Shown here piece after piece: positions 44,553-52,342 of a DNA stretch of 58,625 nt. The notes beneath the pieces are model-generated. The model searched no databases. It saw only the letters and a list, made by a program, of their open reading frames with translations, and was not told the origin of the DNA. This DNA comes from Gemmatimonadaceae bacterium (GTDB taxonomy: Bacteria; Gemmatimonadota; Gemmatimonadetes; Gemmatimonadales; Gemmatimonadaceae). Position numbers and translations under genes: made by a program. Within the stretch, counting starts at the first letter, position 1, and every line of letters begins with the position of its first letter. The DNA lies in assembly GCA_013361335.1 (NCBI GenBank), contig JABFYH010000047.1, positions 1 through 58,625 of the forward strand. The letters are read 5' to 3'.

Positions 44553-44672
44553 GGTGGGAACTCCTGAAGCGAAAGCCCGACACGCGCGGCGCGGCGTCGC
44601 ACCGGTCGCGTGTCGCCATGGTATGGGGCGTTGTCACGTTGCCGTCATCCGGCGGAACGGCGGCACGGTGGT

Positions 44673-44678
44673 TATCTT
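44673..44678 (+). promoter_or_regulatory. -10 box of rnpB
   Basis: TATCTT, 7 nt before the inferred 5' end of the RNase P RNA at 44686. The -35 is not clear. Confidence 0.45.
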
Positions 44679-44685
44679 TCGCGGT

Positions 44686-45068
44686 GGATGCTGTCGGCCG
44701 GACGGTCGCGGGCACGCAAGTGCTCGAGGAAAGTCCGGGCTCCGGAGGGCGCGCTGCCAGGTAACGCCTGGGCGGTGCCGCGAGGCACCGACGGACAGTG
44801 CAACAGAGAACAGACCGCCGATGGCTTCGGTTCGCCGGAGCGCAGGCAAGGGTGAAACGGTGGGGTAAGAGCCCACCGCGCGGCTGGTAACAGCCGCGGC
44901 TCGGCAAACCCCAGCGGGAGCAAGGCCAAATAGGCAGCGAGGGGTGGCCCACCCCGACCAAGACGCTGCGGGTAGGCTGCTCGAGGGCGCGGGCGACCGC
45001 GCTCCCAGAGGAATGACCGTCCGAGTGGCGACACTCGACAGAACCCGGCTTATAGGCCGGCAGCATCC
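44686..45068 (+). ncRNA. rnpB: RNase P RNA, bacterial type A
   Basis: Catalytic RNA of RNase P, which trims tRNA 5' leaders. Conserved blocks in order: GAGGAAAGTCCGGGCTCC (about 44725-44742), GCCAGGTAACGCCTGGG, CAGTGCAACAGAGAACAGAC, GGTAAGAGCCCACCGCGCGG, GGAGCAAGGCCAAATAGG, and the 3' block ACAGAACCCGGCTTATAGG. The ends pair: GATGCTGTCGGCC (from 44687) with GGCCGGCAGCATC (ending 45067), forming helix P1. The L8/J structure looks like type A. The protein partner is encoded by rnpA at 49.1-49.6 kb. Confidence 0.95.
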
Positions 45069-45118
45069 ATCTCTCCGCCGCTGCACCGTCACAGAACGGC
45101 AGGGAGGCCCCCGATTAC

Positions 45119-45160
45119 TGTTTTATTAATTAATAGCTACTAAATAGTAAATTACCAATA
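45119..45160. other. AT-rich block after rnpB
   Basis: About 40 bp of almost pure A/T in a ~70% GC region. It includes TTAATTAA (45126-45133 area) and the palindrome TACTA-AA-TAGTA (45138-45149). It sits between the 3' end of rnpB and the convergent DUF4126 gene and may serve as a U-rich terminator tract or a DNA-unwinding or protein-binding site. Confidence 0.5.
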
Positions 45161-45181
45161 CGCTCGACCGGGCGCTGATGA

Positions 45182-45829
45182 TCAGTCCTCCTCGCGCCGC
45201 CCCAACCGATCGCTCGTCCGCGCATCCTGGAGAAACCCGTGGCGCGGGACCCACCGGCCGGCGAACACCTGCCGCAACGTGCGCCAGATCAGCCGCACCA
45301 GCGCCACCAGCAGGCACAACACCGCCAGCGCGAAGGCCAGCGTCAGATACGGATGCTGCCAGATCAGCAAGGACACCGTCGCCACGAGCCCCAGCTCGGC
45401 CGTGCTCGTCACCCCGTTGCTCACCGGCTCGGGCGACATGTCCACCGCGTAGCGAAGGCCGAGCTTGGTCGTGTGCGTCGTCACGGCCAGCGTCCCGCCA
45501 AGCAGCGCCGCGACGAGCACGAACGCCGGATCCCCGTGCCAGGCCGTCGCCGCGGCCAGCGCCGCCGCCGCCGGCGGCCGGATGAGCGAGTGAATCGTGT
45601 CCCACGCCGAGGCCACCGCCGGCACCAGCGAGGCGGTGAACTCGATGACCATCAGCGTCAGCGCCGCGACGATCACCCACCACGAGCTCAGCCCCACGAG
45701 ACTGCCGGGCAGCGGGCCGATCCAGCCCAGCCGCGTGGCGAGGCCCACGATGCCGACGGTCGCGTAGAGATTGAGCCCTGCCGCATAGGCGATCCCAGCG
45801 GCCTGTGCGAGCGTCTGCAGCGCGTTCAT
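45182..45829 (-). CDS. DUF4126 membrane protein
   Basis: A 215-residue integral membrane protein with about five TM segments (about 5-35, 48-66, 90-120, 140-185). It begins LAQAAGIAYAAGLNLYATVGIVGLATRLGWIGPLPG and contains HTTKLGLRYAVDMSPEPVSNG, both typical of DUF4126. Function unknown. GAGGAAGG acts as ribosome-binding site before ATG 45829. It is the gene after dnaN on the same strand, where recF is found in many bacteria. Confidence 0.8.
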   Translation of the reverse strand: MNALQTLAQAAGIAYAAGLNLYATVGIVGLATRLGWIGPLPGSLVGLSSWWVIVAALTLMVIEFTASLVPAVASAWDTIHSLIRPPAAAALAAATAWHGDPAFVLVAALLGGTLAVTTHTTKLGLRYAVDMSPEPVSNGVTSTAELGLVATVSLLIWQHPYLTLAFALAVLCLLVALVRLIWRTLRQVFAGRWVPRHGFLQDARTSDRLGRREED

Positions 45830-45933
45830 GCCTTCCTCACGACCGGGAATCGCAACCTGCGCTCACCCATCGGCGAACACCTCGGCCCGGACCACGGGAC
45901 CACCCGACCGTCCGGCGCTTCGTCTCGTCTCCG

Positions 45934-47046
45934 TCAGTCCACCAGACGCAGGGGCATCACCAGGCACAGGTAGCTCGCCGGATCGCTCCACCCTTCCGGC
46001 TCGACGGTCGCCGCCCGCTCGGGGGCCTTGAAGGTCAGCTTCACCTCTTCCGTCGGAATGTAGCGCAGGATCTCGAGGAGATAGCTCGCGTTGAACCCGA
46101 TGTCGAGCTGGTCGCCGGTGAAGCGCACCGCCAGCTCGTCGGTCGCCTCGCCGAGGTCCGGGGTCTGCACGCTGAAGCGCAGCATCCCGGCGTTGAAGGA
46201 GAGCCGAATGCGGTGCGTCTGGTCCGACGCGATCACCGACATGCGCTTGAGGGCGCTGGTCAGCGCGACCTTGTCGGCGATCGCGATCCGGTCGTTGTCC
46301 TTCGGGATGACCTGGTCGTAGTTCGGATACGGTCCTTCGATCAGGCGCGTGAACACCGCCGTGAACGGCGACCGGAAGCCGAGGTGGTTGTCGCCGCGGG
46401 CGATCTCGAGCTCCTCGTCGGCCGGGAAGAGCCGGCGGATCTGCTCGAGCGCCTTCGGCGGGACGATGAGATCCGCCGCCGGCGCACCCGTCGACTTGAT
46501 CGGGACGTCCATCTTCGCCAGGCGATGGCCGTTCGTCGCCACCATGCGCATCGACTCGGGCTTGAGCTCCCAGAGCACGCCGTTGAGGATTGGCCGGCTC
46601 TCCTCCGTGCTCACGGCAAAGGCCGTGTGCTGGATCAGCTTCTGGAGATCGCCGGAGCGGATGCGCCAGCTCTCGTTGAAGCGCACCGTCGGGAAGCTCG
46701 GAAACTCGTCGCGCGGAAGGCCGAGGATCTTGAAGTGCGAGCGCCCGCAATCGAGGGTCACCCGCTGCTCGCCGGCGGCGGCCATCTTCACCGGCGAGGG
46801 GGGGAGCTCGCGCGCGATCTCCGAGAGCTTCTTCGCCGGGATGGTGATGGCCCCCGTCGTCTCGACGTCGGCCGCCACCTCGGTGCTCACAGCGATGTCG
46901 AGATCCGTCCCCGAGAGGCGGATCCCCTTGTCGGTCGTTTCCACCAGGATGTTGGCGAGCACCGGCAGCGTCGTCTTGGCGGGAATGCTCGCCGCCACGG
47001 CGGCCAGTCCCTCCTGAAGCTTCTCCCGGGAAATCGTGAACCGCAT
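45934..47046 (-). CDS. dnaN: DNA polymerase III beta sliding clamp
   Basis: A 370-residue clamp with three repeated domains. The N-terminus MRFTISREKLQEGLAAVAASIPAKTTLPVLANIL is diagnostic; TEESRPILNGVLWEL marks domain 2 and the C-terminal YLCLVMPLRL the protein-binding pocket. ATG 47046 is preceded by AGGAGCGG. It lies downstream of dnaA and is separated from it by the probable origin. Confidence 0.96.
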   Translation of the reverse strand: MRFTISREKLQEGLAAVAASIPAKTTLPVLANILVETTDKGIRLSGTDLDIAVSTEVAADVETTGAITIPAKKLSEIARELPPSPVKMAAAGEQRVTLDCGRSHFKILGLPRDEFPSFPTVRFNESWRIRSGDLQKLIQHTAFAVSTEESRPILNGVLWELKPESMRMVATNGHRLAKMDVPIKSTGAPAADLIVPPKALEQIRRLFPADEELEIARGDNHLGFRSPFTAVFTRLIEGPYPNYDQVIPKDNDRIAIADKVALTSALKRMSVIASDQTHRIRLSFNAGMLRFSVQTPDLGEATDELAVRFTGDQLDIGFNASYLLEILRYIPTEEVKLTFKAPERAATVEPEGWSDPASYLCLVMPLRLVD

Positions 47047-47360
47047 CACCGCTCCTGTGTGCCGAGGAATGTGCAAACCGGGGTGGCTTCTGTTTCTGCT
47101 CTATTCAAGAGAAGAAACCAGTAATAGCCGTAGTAGATGTGGAGTTGTGGACGATCCTCACAACTCCATGCTGCTGAACGACGTTACGTCGACTCGTCGC
47201 CTGTGCATCGCATGTGGAGATCGCGAGATCTCCACACAGTCCGGGTGCCAAAACACCGTAAAACCGCGCTAATCCACCGTCAGGCCGCACCCATGCGGAC
47301 GAGCTGGGGATAAGCTAGCAGGCAATGGCCGCGGCTGTGGATAAAGCTGTCGCCATTCGG
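47047..47360. other. oriC: Probable replication origin oriC (dnaN-dnaA intergenic)
   Basis: A 314-bp gene-free region between dnaA and dnaN. It contains a perfect DnaA box TGTGGATAA (47336-47344) and a one-mismatch box TGGGGATAA (47305-47313). It also has a 10-bp inverted repeat with TGTGGAGATC/GATCTCCACA arms (47213-47236), another inverted repeat TGGAGTTGTG/CACAACTCCA (47140-47168), and a locally AT-richer stretch (47101-47138). Within that stretch TAATAG...TAGTAG resembles DnaA-trio elements. Gene context (dnaA-dnaN) supports oriC. Initiation has not been shown. Confidence 0.7.
47336..47344. promoter_or_regulatory. DnaA box
   Basis: TGTGGATAA, the reverse complement of the consensus TTATCCACA; 17 bp from the dnaA stop codon. 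Confidence 0.75.
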
Positions 47361-48755
47361 CTACCCGGCAAGGGCCTCGAGCAGACTACGCAATTTTCCG
47401 ACGCGCTGCGCAAACGACGGCTCTTCCTTCAGGCTCCCCGAAACGCGATCGAGGCTGTGGATGACGGTGGAGTGGTCGCGTCCTCCGAAGGTGGCGCCGA
47501 TCTCCACGAGCTGCAGGCCGAGGAGCTCGCGCATCAGGTACATCGCCACCTGGCGTGGGGTGGTGAGCGCCTTGGTGCGGGTCTTGGAGCGCAGCCCTTC
47601 CGGGGTGACGCCCCACTCCTTCGCCACGGCGTGCTGGATCGCCTCGGCGTTCAGCCCGGGGGCGGCGGCGCCGGCCGCCTCCCCGGGGCGGAGCTTGTCG
47701 CGCAGCGCTTCCCGCGCCACGTCGACGGTGATCTCGCGATGCTTCAGTGATGCGTAGGCCAGCAGCTTGATGATGGACCCCTCCAGCTCACGCACGCTGG
47801 AGCGGACATGTTCGGCGATGAAGCGGATGACATCCTCCGGGATCGTCATCTCGAGGTGGTCGATCAGCGCCTTGTTGCGCAGGATGGCGATGCGATGCTC
47901 GAGGTCGGGCAGCTCGATGTCGGCGACCATCCCCCACTGGAAGCGGCTGACGAGTCGCGCCTCAAGCCCCGGGATCTCCGATGGCGGGCGGTCGCTGGTG
48001 AGGATGATCTGGCGGCCGGCTTCGTAGAGGGCGTTGAAGGTGTGGAAGAACTCCTCCTGGGTGGCCTCCTTTCCCTTCAGGAACTGCACGTCGTCGACGA
48101 GGAGCATGTCGGTTTCCCGATACCGGCGCCGGAACTCCTGGGTCGTCCGCGTCTGGATCGAGGCGATCATCTCGTTGGTGAACTGCTCGGTCCCGATGAA
48201 GGTGATGCGGGTGTCGGGATGCCGACGCAGGACGTCGTGGGCGACGGCCTGCATGAGGTGGGTCTTGCCGAGCCCGGTGTCGCCGTACAGGAAGAGCGGA
48301 TTGTAGACCTTGCCGGGGGCCTGGGCCACGGCGGCGGCCGCAGCGGCCGCGAGCTCGTTCGACTTGCCGATGACGAAGTGCTCGAAGGTGTAGCGTTCGC
48401 TGAGAAGTGCGTTGATGCCGCCGCCCTTCTGCCGCTGTTCTGTCGCTGTAGCGCTCGCGGCTGGCGGGGCGACGAACAGGTCCATCTGGTTCCGGGTCCG
48501 CCGCTCCTCATGAACGCGGAACACCACGGAGAGGGGGTGGCCCAGGGCGACCGGGGCGAGGCTCGTCAACAGCTCGGCGTGCTTGGACTCGTTCCAGTCG
48601 GCGGCGAACTGGTCGGGCGAGCCGACGACGATCGTGCTCCCCTCGAGCGCGAGGGGCTCGGTGGGCTCCAGCCAGGTCCGAAACGTTTGTTCCGGGAGCT
48701 CGAGGCGGGCGCGGTCGAGCAGGCGCGTCCAGACTTCGGTCGCCGAGAGCGTCAT
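47361..48755 (-). CDS. dnaA: Chromosomal replication initiator DnaA
   Basis: A 464-residue AAA+ initiator. Domain I: EVWTRLLDRARLELPEQTFRTWLEP (about 6-30). A short domain II follows. Domain III: LFLYGDTGLGKTHLMQAVAHDVLRR (Walker A, about 155-179), MLLVDDVQFLKGKEATQEEFFHTFN (Walker B) and the ISS/sensor segments. Domain IV: signature GGRDHSTVIHSLDRV (about 433-447). ATG 48755 was chosen because the family N-terminus begins there; a longer frame to 48821 is possible. A DnaA box lies 8 bp upstream, suggesting autoregulation. Confidence 0.95.
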   Translation of the reverse strand: MTLSATEVWTRLLDRARLELPEQTFRTWLEPTEPLALEGSTIVVGSPDQFAADWNESKHAELLTSLAPVALGHPLSVVFRVHEERRTRNQMDLFVAPPAASATATEQRQKGGGINALLSERYTFEHFVIGKSNELAAAAAAAVAQAPGKVYNPLFLYGDTGLGKTHLMQAVAHDVLRRHPDTRITFIGTEQFTNEMIASIQTRTTQEFRRRYRETDMLLVDDVQFLKGKEATQEEFFHTFNALYEAGRQIILTSDRPPSEIPGLEARLVSRFQWGMVADIELPDLEHRIAILRNKALIDHLEMTIPEDVIRFIAEHVRSSVRELEGSIIKLLAYASLKHREITVDVAREALRDKLRPGEAAGAAAPGLNAEAIQHAVAKEWGVTPEGLRSKTRTKALTTPRQVAMYLMRELLGLQLVEIGATFGGRDHSTVIHSLDRVSGSLKEEPSFAQRVGKLRSLLEALAG

Positions 48756-48762
48756 GGCATGG

Positions 48763-48771
48763 TGTGGATAA
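48763..48771. promoter_or_regulatory. DnaA box in the dnaA promoter region
   Basis: TGTGGATAA. A second, one-mismatch copy (TGTGGAAAA) is at 48808-48816. Confidence 0.7.
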
Positions 48772-48828
48772 CTTTGGGAGGGCGGGGGAGCGAAGCTATT
48801 CCGGCCATGTGGAAAAAGCAACGAGCAA

Positions 48829-48910
48829 CCGGAGGAGCGAAGGAGCGAAGGGGCGGACGAGCGAAACAGCAGTATCGCTCCTCCGCTCCTCCGCTCGTCC
48901 GGTCATCCGG
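48829..48910. repeat. Octamer-type inverted repeat upstream of rpmH
   Basis: Copies of GGAGCGAA/GGACGAGCG on the left and their complements (CGCTCCTC, CGCTCGTCC) on the right form a long imperfect hairpin with centre near 48872. Similar octamer blocks occur at about 53727-53832 and 57855-57900. Confidence 0.6.
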
Positions 48911-48915
48911 TTGTC

Positions 48916-48944
48916 TTGACCTATCTCCCTGTCTCGGCTACGTT
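48916..48944 (+). promoter_or_regulatory. rpmH promoter
   Basis: TTGACC (48916-48921), 17-nt spacer, TACGTT (48939-48944), about 47 nt before the rpmH ATG. Confidence 0.65.
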
Positions 48945-48991
48945 TACCGGTCTGTCTCGCTGTTTTTGCGTGGATCGTACCTGGAGCAGTC

Positions 48992-49156
48992 ATGGGAAAG
49001 CCGACCTATCGCCCGCGCAACACGCGCCGGCTCAAGACGCACGGATTCCGTGCGCGCATGGAAACGAAGTGGGGCCGCGCCACGCTGGCCCGCCGCCGGA
49101 AGAAGGGACGGAAGCAGCTCACCGTCCGTATCCCGGACAAGTACGCCGGAGCCTGA
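48992..49156 (+). CDS. rpmH: 50S ribosomal protein L34
   Basis: A 54-residue basic protein: [20 protein letters not shown], then the conserved R.RRKKGR.QLTV core. L34 is a small component of the large subunit. GGAG lies 6 nt before ATG 48992. The last ~107 nt overlap the apparent rnpA frame. Confidence 0.96.
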   Translation: MGKPTYRPRNTRRLKTHGFRARMETKWGRATLARRRKKGRKQLTVRIPDKYAGA

Positions 49157-49568
49157 GTCGTCCCGCGCGTCGCTCGGCTTTCCGCGTGACGCACGCATCA
49201 CGCGGGGCTCGGAGCTGCAACGCATCGCACGAGAGGGGAAGCGCATCCGGACCACGCATCTCGAGGTCCGGGCGACCGCTTCCCCTCTCGCGCGTCCGGT
49301 CGGCGGGCGAACGCGGATCGGACTCGTCGTGCCGAAGTACAAGCAGACCGCCGTGGCGCGCAATCGTCTCAAGCGCCGCCTCCGCGAGCTGAGCCGTCTT
49401 CACCTGTTGCCGGCCGATCTCCTCGCCGATGTCGTGCTCCGCATCCGTCCCGAGGCCTACAATGCCACCTTCGCCGAGCTGGCGTCGGACATCGCGCGGG
49501 TCTCCACGCAGCTCGAGCGGTGGGCGGTGACGACATCCGCCACGCCGCCGGCGCCGCCGGCGCCATGA
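49050..49568 (+). CDS. rnpA: Ribonuclease P protein component (start uncertain)
   Basis: The RnpA domain is clear: [50 protein letters not shown] (the RNR signature region) and [21 protein letters not shown]. No ATG, GTG or TTG occurs in this frame between the rpmH stop and the conserved domain; the nearest is GTG 49050, inside rpmH, giving 172 residues with a ~50-residue basic extension. A TTG at 48966, upstream of rpmH, is the only other close choice. This recalls Thermus, where rpmH lies within an extended rnpA. The protein binds RNase P RNA (rnpB here). The stop overlaps yidD. Confidence 0.8.
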   Translation: MRAWKRSGAAPRWPAAGRRDGSSSPSVSRTSTPEPESSRASLGFPRDARITRGSELQRIAREGKRIRTTHLEVRATASPLARPVGGRTRIGLVVPKYKQTAVARNRLKRRLRELSRLHLLPADLLADVVLRIRPEAYNATFAELASDIARVSTQLERWAVTTSATPPAPPAP

Positions 49569-49777
49569 TGCGCACGCTGTTCATCCTGCTCGTGCGCGGG
49601 TACCAGGTGTCGCTCGGTCCCCTGCTGCCGGCGGCGTGTCGTTATTATCCCAGTTGTTCCGCGTATGCCATCGAGGCGCTCGACCGCCATGGCGCATGGC
49701 GCGGTGGCTGGCTCGCACTCCGCCGCATCGGGCGGTGTCACCCATTCCGACCCGGCGGCTACGATCCGGTGCCCTGA
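49565..49777 (+). CDS. yidD: Membrane-protein insertion efficiency factor YidD
   Basis: A 70-residue protein. The family motif is complete: VRGYQVSLGPLLPAACRYYPSCSAYAIEAL (about 8-37) and RIGRCHPFRPGGYDPVP (about 54-70). It assists membrane-protein insertion next to YidC. ATG 49565 overlaps the rnpA stop (ATGA). Confidence 0.94.
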   Translation: MMRTLFILLVRGYQVSLGPLLPAACRYYPSCSAYAIEALDRHGAWRGGWLALRRIGRCHPFRPGGYDPVP

Positions 49778-49811
49778 CCGAGCTCACATGCTCGTCGGCG
49801 CTCACTGACCT

Positions 49812-51527
49812 ATGGACAAGCGTTTCTTCCTCGCCCTCATCCTGACGGCGATCGTGATCGTGGCCACGCCGTGGCTCTTCCCCGGCGCGAACCGCCGTCC
49901 CGCCGCGCCGGCCACCCCCGCGGTCGCGGACTCGACCCGGCGCACCACGGGCGGCGACACCGCACTGCGTCCGACCATCGCCGCCGCGCCGGTGGCCTCG
50001 ACTGCCGGCGCCCCAATCAATAGTAGCACTACGGCACTAACGGCCGTGCCCGTCGAGACGACGACCGTCCGCACGGCGCGCTCCACCTACGCCATCACCT
50101 CGCGCGGCGCCGCGCCGGTCTCGGTGGCGCTCGACAGCTATCCGTCGCGACGGCCCGGCCGCGCTGGCCAGAAGGTGGAGCTCGTGCGTCCGCGCACGCC
50201 GCTCCTGCGTTATCGGCTGGCGATCGGGCGCGACACGATGGCGCTCGACACCGTCCCCTTGCGCGCCGAGTCGCGCGGCGAGCGCTCGGCACCGAGTGTG
50301 GCGTACAGCGGCGCTGTCGGCGGACGTCCGGTGCGGGTCGACTACGCGTTCGCGCCCGACAGCTTCCTCGTCCACGTCACGGCGTCGGCCATCGGCGCCC
50401 CCGCCGGCAGCGCCCTGCTCGTCGATCTCCCGCGCACGCTGTGGTCCAACGAGCCCGACTCGCTCGACGACATGAACCATCTCGCCGTGAGCTATCGCCG
50501 GAAGGGGGAGGTGAAGAGCGTCGGGTTCGCGAAGCTCGACAGCACTGAAGTCCGGGGAGAAGCGGGCCCGCTCGACTGGGCGGCGACGCGCAACAAGTAC
50601 TTCCTGGTCGCCTACCGCGCCGCGCCGAAGCAGCCCTTTGCCGCGCTCCAGATGCGCGGCGTGCCGCGCACGCAGAAGGTCGCCGGCGAAGCGGCGGCCA
50701 CCGTCGCCCAGCCGCTCGCCGCCGACGGCACGGCGCGCTTCGACCTGTACGCCGGCCCGCAGGACTTCGAGCGGCTGCAGGGCCTCGGCGCGGACCTCGA
50801 TCAGGTGAACCCGTACGGCGGGTGGCTGCAGGGGGTGGTGCAGCCCTTCGCGACGATCGTGATGAAGGCGCTGCTCTGGATGAAGCGCACCACGCAGCTC
50901 AACTATGGCTGGGTGCTCGTGCTCTTCGGCGTCCTGATCCGGCTCGCGCTCTGGCCCCTGAACCAGGGGGCGATGCGGACGAGCATGAAGATGCAGCGGC
51001 TCCAGCCCGAGCTGCAGGCGATCCAGAAGAAGTACAGCGACGATCCGAAGCGGCAGCAGGAAGCGATCATGAAGGTGTACAAGGATCACGGCATGAGCCC
51101 CCTCAGCCCGTTGATGGGCTGTCTACCGATGCTCCTGCCGATGCCGATCCTGTTCGCGCTCTACTTCGTCTTCCAGAACACGATCGAGTTCCGGGGCGTG
51201 CCCTTCCTCTGGCTGCCGGACATCTCGCTCAAGGATCCCTACTACATCACACCGCTGCTGATGGGCGCCTCGATGTTCGTGATGTCGTGGATCGGGCTGA
51301 AGGGCGCGCCGCCGAATCCCCAGGCGAAGATGATGTCGTACATGATGCCGGTGATGCTCACCGTGCTGTTCCTGAACTTCGCGTCGGGGCTCAACCTCTA
51401 CTACGCCGTGCAGAATCTCGCGGCGCTGCCGCAGCAGTGGCTGCTCGCGCGGGAGCGCGCCAAGGCGCCACCGGTGGTGGTGACGAGCATCGGTGGTCCG
51501 AGTCCCGCGGTGAAGCGAAGGTCGTAA
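49812..51527 (+). CDS. yidC: Membrane protein insertase YidC (long form)
   Basis: A 571-residue Gram-negative type insertase. TM1 is at about 5-23; a large periplasmic beta domain (about 55-335) follows, then five C-terminal TM helices with the hydrophilic-groove Arg in LVLFGVLIRLALWPLNQGAM (about 373-392), KMQRLQPELQAIQKKYSDDPKRQQEAIMKVYKDHGMSPLSPLMGCLPML, and FLNFASGLNLYYAVQNL near the end. The long periplasmic domain indicates a diderm envelope. The segment encoded at 50019-50040 uses unusual codons (AAT, AGT, CTA) relative to its surroundings. Confidence 0.95.
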   Translation: MDKRFFLALILTAIVIVATPWLFPGANRRPAAPATPAVADSTRRTTGGDTALRPTIAAAPVASTAGAPINSSTTALTAVPVETTTVRTARSTYAITSRGAAPVSVALDSYPSRRPGRAGQKVELVRPRTPLLRYRLAIGRDTMALDTVPLRAESRGERSAPSVAYSGAVGGRPVRVDYAFAPDSFLVHVTASAIGAPAGSALLVDLPRTLWSNEPDSLDDMNHLAVSYRRKGEVKSVGFAKLDSTEVRGEAGPLDWAATRNKYFLVAYRAAPKQPFAALQMRGVPRTQKVAGEAAATVAQPLAADGTARFDLYAGPQDFERLQGLGADLDQVNPYGGWLQGVVQPFATIVMKALLWMKRTTQLNYGWVLVLFGVLIRLALWPLNQGAMRTSMKMQRLQPELQAIQKKYSDDPKRQQEAIMKVYKDHGMSPLSPLMGCLPMLLPMPILFALYFVFQNTIEFRGVPFLWLPDISLKDPYYITPLLMGASMFVMSWIGLKGAPPNPQAKMMSYMMPVMLTVLFLNFASGLNLYYAVQNLAALPQQWLLARERAKAPPVVVTSIGGPSPAVKRRS

Positions 51528-51550
51528 GGTGGCGCCCTAACAGGAGCGTC

Positions 51551-52342
51551 GTGCAGATCACCTACATCGGACACGCCACGCTGCTGCTGGAGATGGCCGG
51601 CGTCCGCGTCCTCACCGACCCGAACTTCGAGCCGAAGCTGGGCAGGCTGCTGGCCCGCGTGTCCGCGCCGGGCATCGCCCTCGATGCGCTGCCGACGCTC
51701 GACGCGCTGCTGCTGACGCACGCCCACGCCGATCACCTCTCCTTCCGGTCGCTGGACCAGCTCCCCCAGGACATTCCGTTGTACGCCCCGCCGGCGGTCG
51801 CCCGCTGGCTGCTGCGCAAGGGCTACCGCCATGCGACGCCGATCGACGACGGCGAGAGCGTGACGATCGGCGACGAGCTCCGCGTGCACACCGGGCGGGC
51901 GACGCACAAAGGCAACCGGTACGGCTTCGACCGGTGGCGCAGCGCGACGAACATGTACCTGCTCGAATCGGACGAGGAGAGCGCCTTCTTCGCCGGCGAC
52001 ACGGCGCTCACGCCGTCGACGCACGCGCTGGTGGAGCGCGTGCTCTGGGCGCAGGCGCGGCAGCTCGACATCGCGCTGCTGCCGATCGGCTACGCGCCGG
52101 CGTGGAAGCCGGGGTTTCGGCGCGGCCACCTCACCGGCAACGACGCGCTCGCGCTCTTCGCCACGCTGCGCGCGCGGGCGATGCTCCCCTACCACTGGGG
52201 CACGTTTCGCCACGTGACGGCAAGCGCGCACGACGCGATCGACCGGCTGCGCGCGAGCCTGGCCACGCACGACGCGCGCGAGCGCGTGCACGTGATCGAG
52301 CCCGGCGAGTCGCTGACGCTGGGGCCCGCCGCCCGCCGGTGA
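51551..52342 (+). CDS. MBL-fold metal-dependent hydrolase
   Basis: A 263-residue metallo-beta-lactamase-fold protein of the UlaG/NAPE-PLD-like group. ITYIGHATLLLEMAGVRVLTDP (about 3-24) and the metal motif LLLTHAHADHLSF (about 55-67) are followed by FAGDTALTP (about 142-150), PIGYAPAWKP and PYHWGTFRH (about 214-222, final His). The substrate is unknown. GTG 51551 follows AGGAG. The stop overlaps the mnmE GTG. Confidence 0.85.
   Translation: MQITYIGHATLLLEMAGVRVLTDPNFEPKLGRLLARVSAPGIALDALPTLDALLLTHAHADHLSFRSLDQLPQDIPLYAPPAVARWLLRKGYRHATPIDDGESVTIGDELRVHTGRATHKGNRYGFDRWRSATNMYLLESDEESAFFAGDTALTPSTHALVERVLWAQARQLDIALLPIGYAPAWKPGFRRGHLTGNDALALFATLRARAMLPYHWGTFRHVTASAHDAIDRLRASLATHDARERVHVIEPGESLTLGPAARR

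Noticed and set aside
44800-45066. Small coding frames across the RNase P RNA
   Set aside because: The conserved RNase P blocks and P1 pairing explain the sequence completely.
48916-49392. 158-codon frame overlapping rpmH
   Set aside because: It is out of frame with both rpmH and rnpA and shows no domain; the L34 protein is unmistakable.
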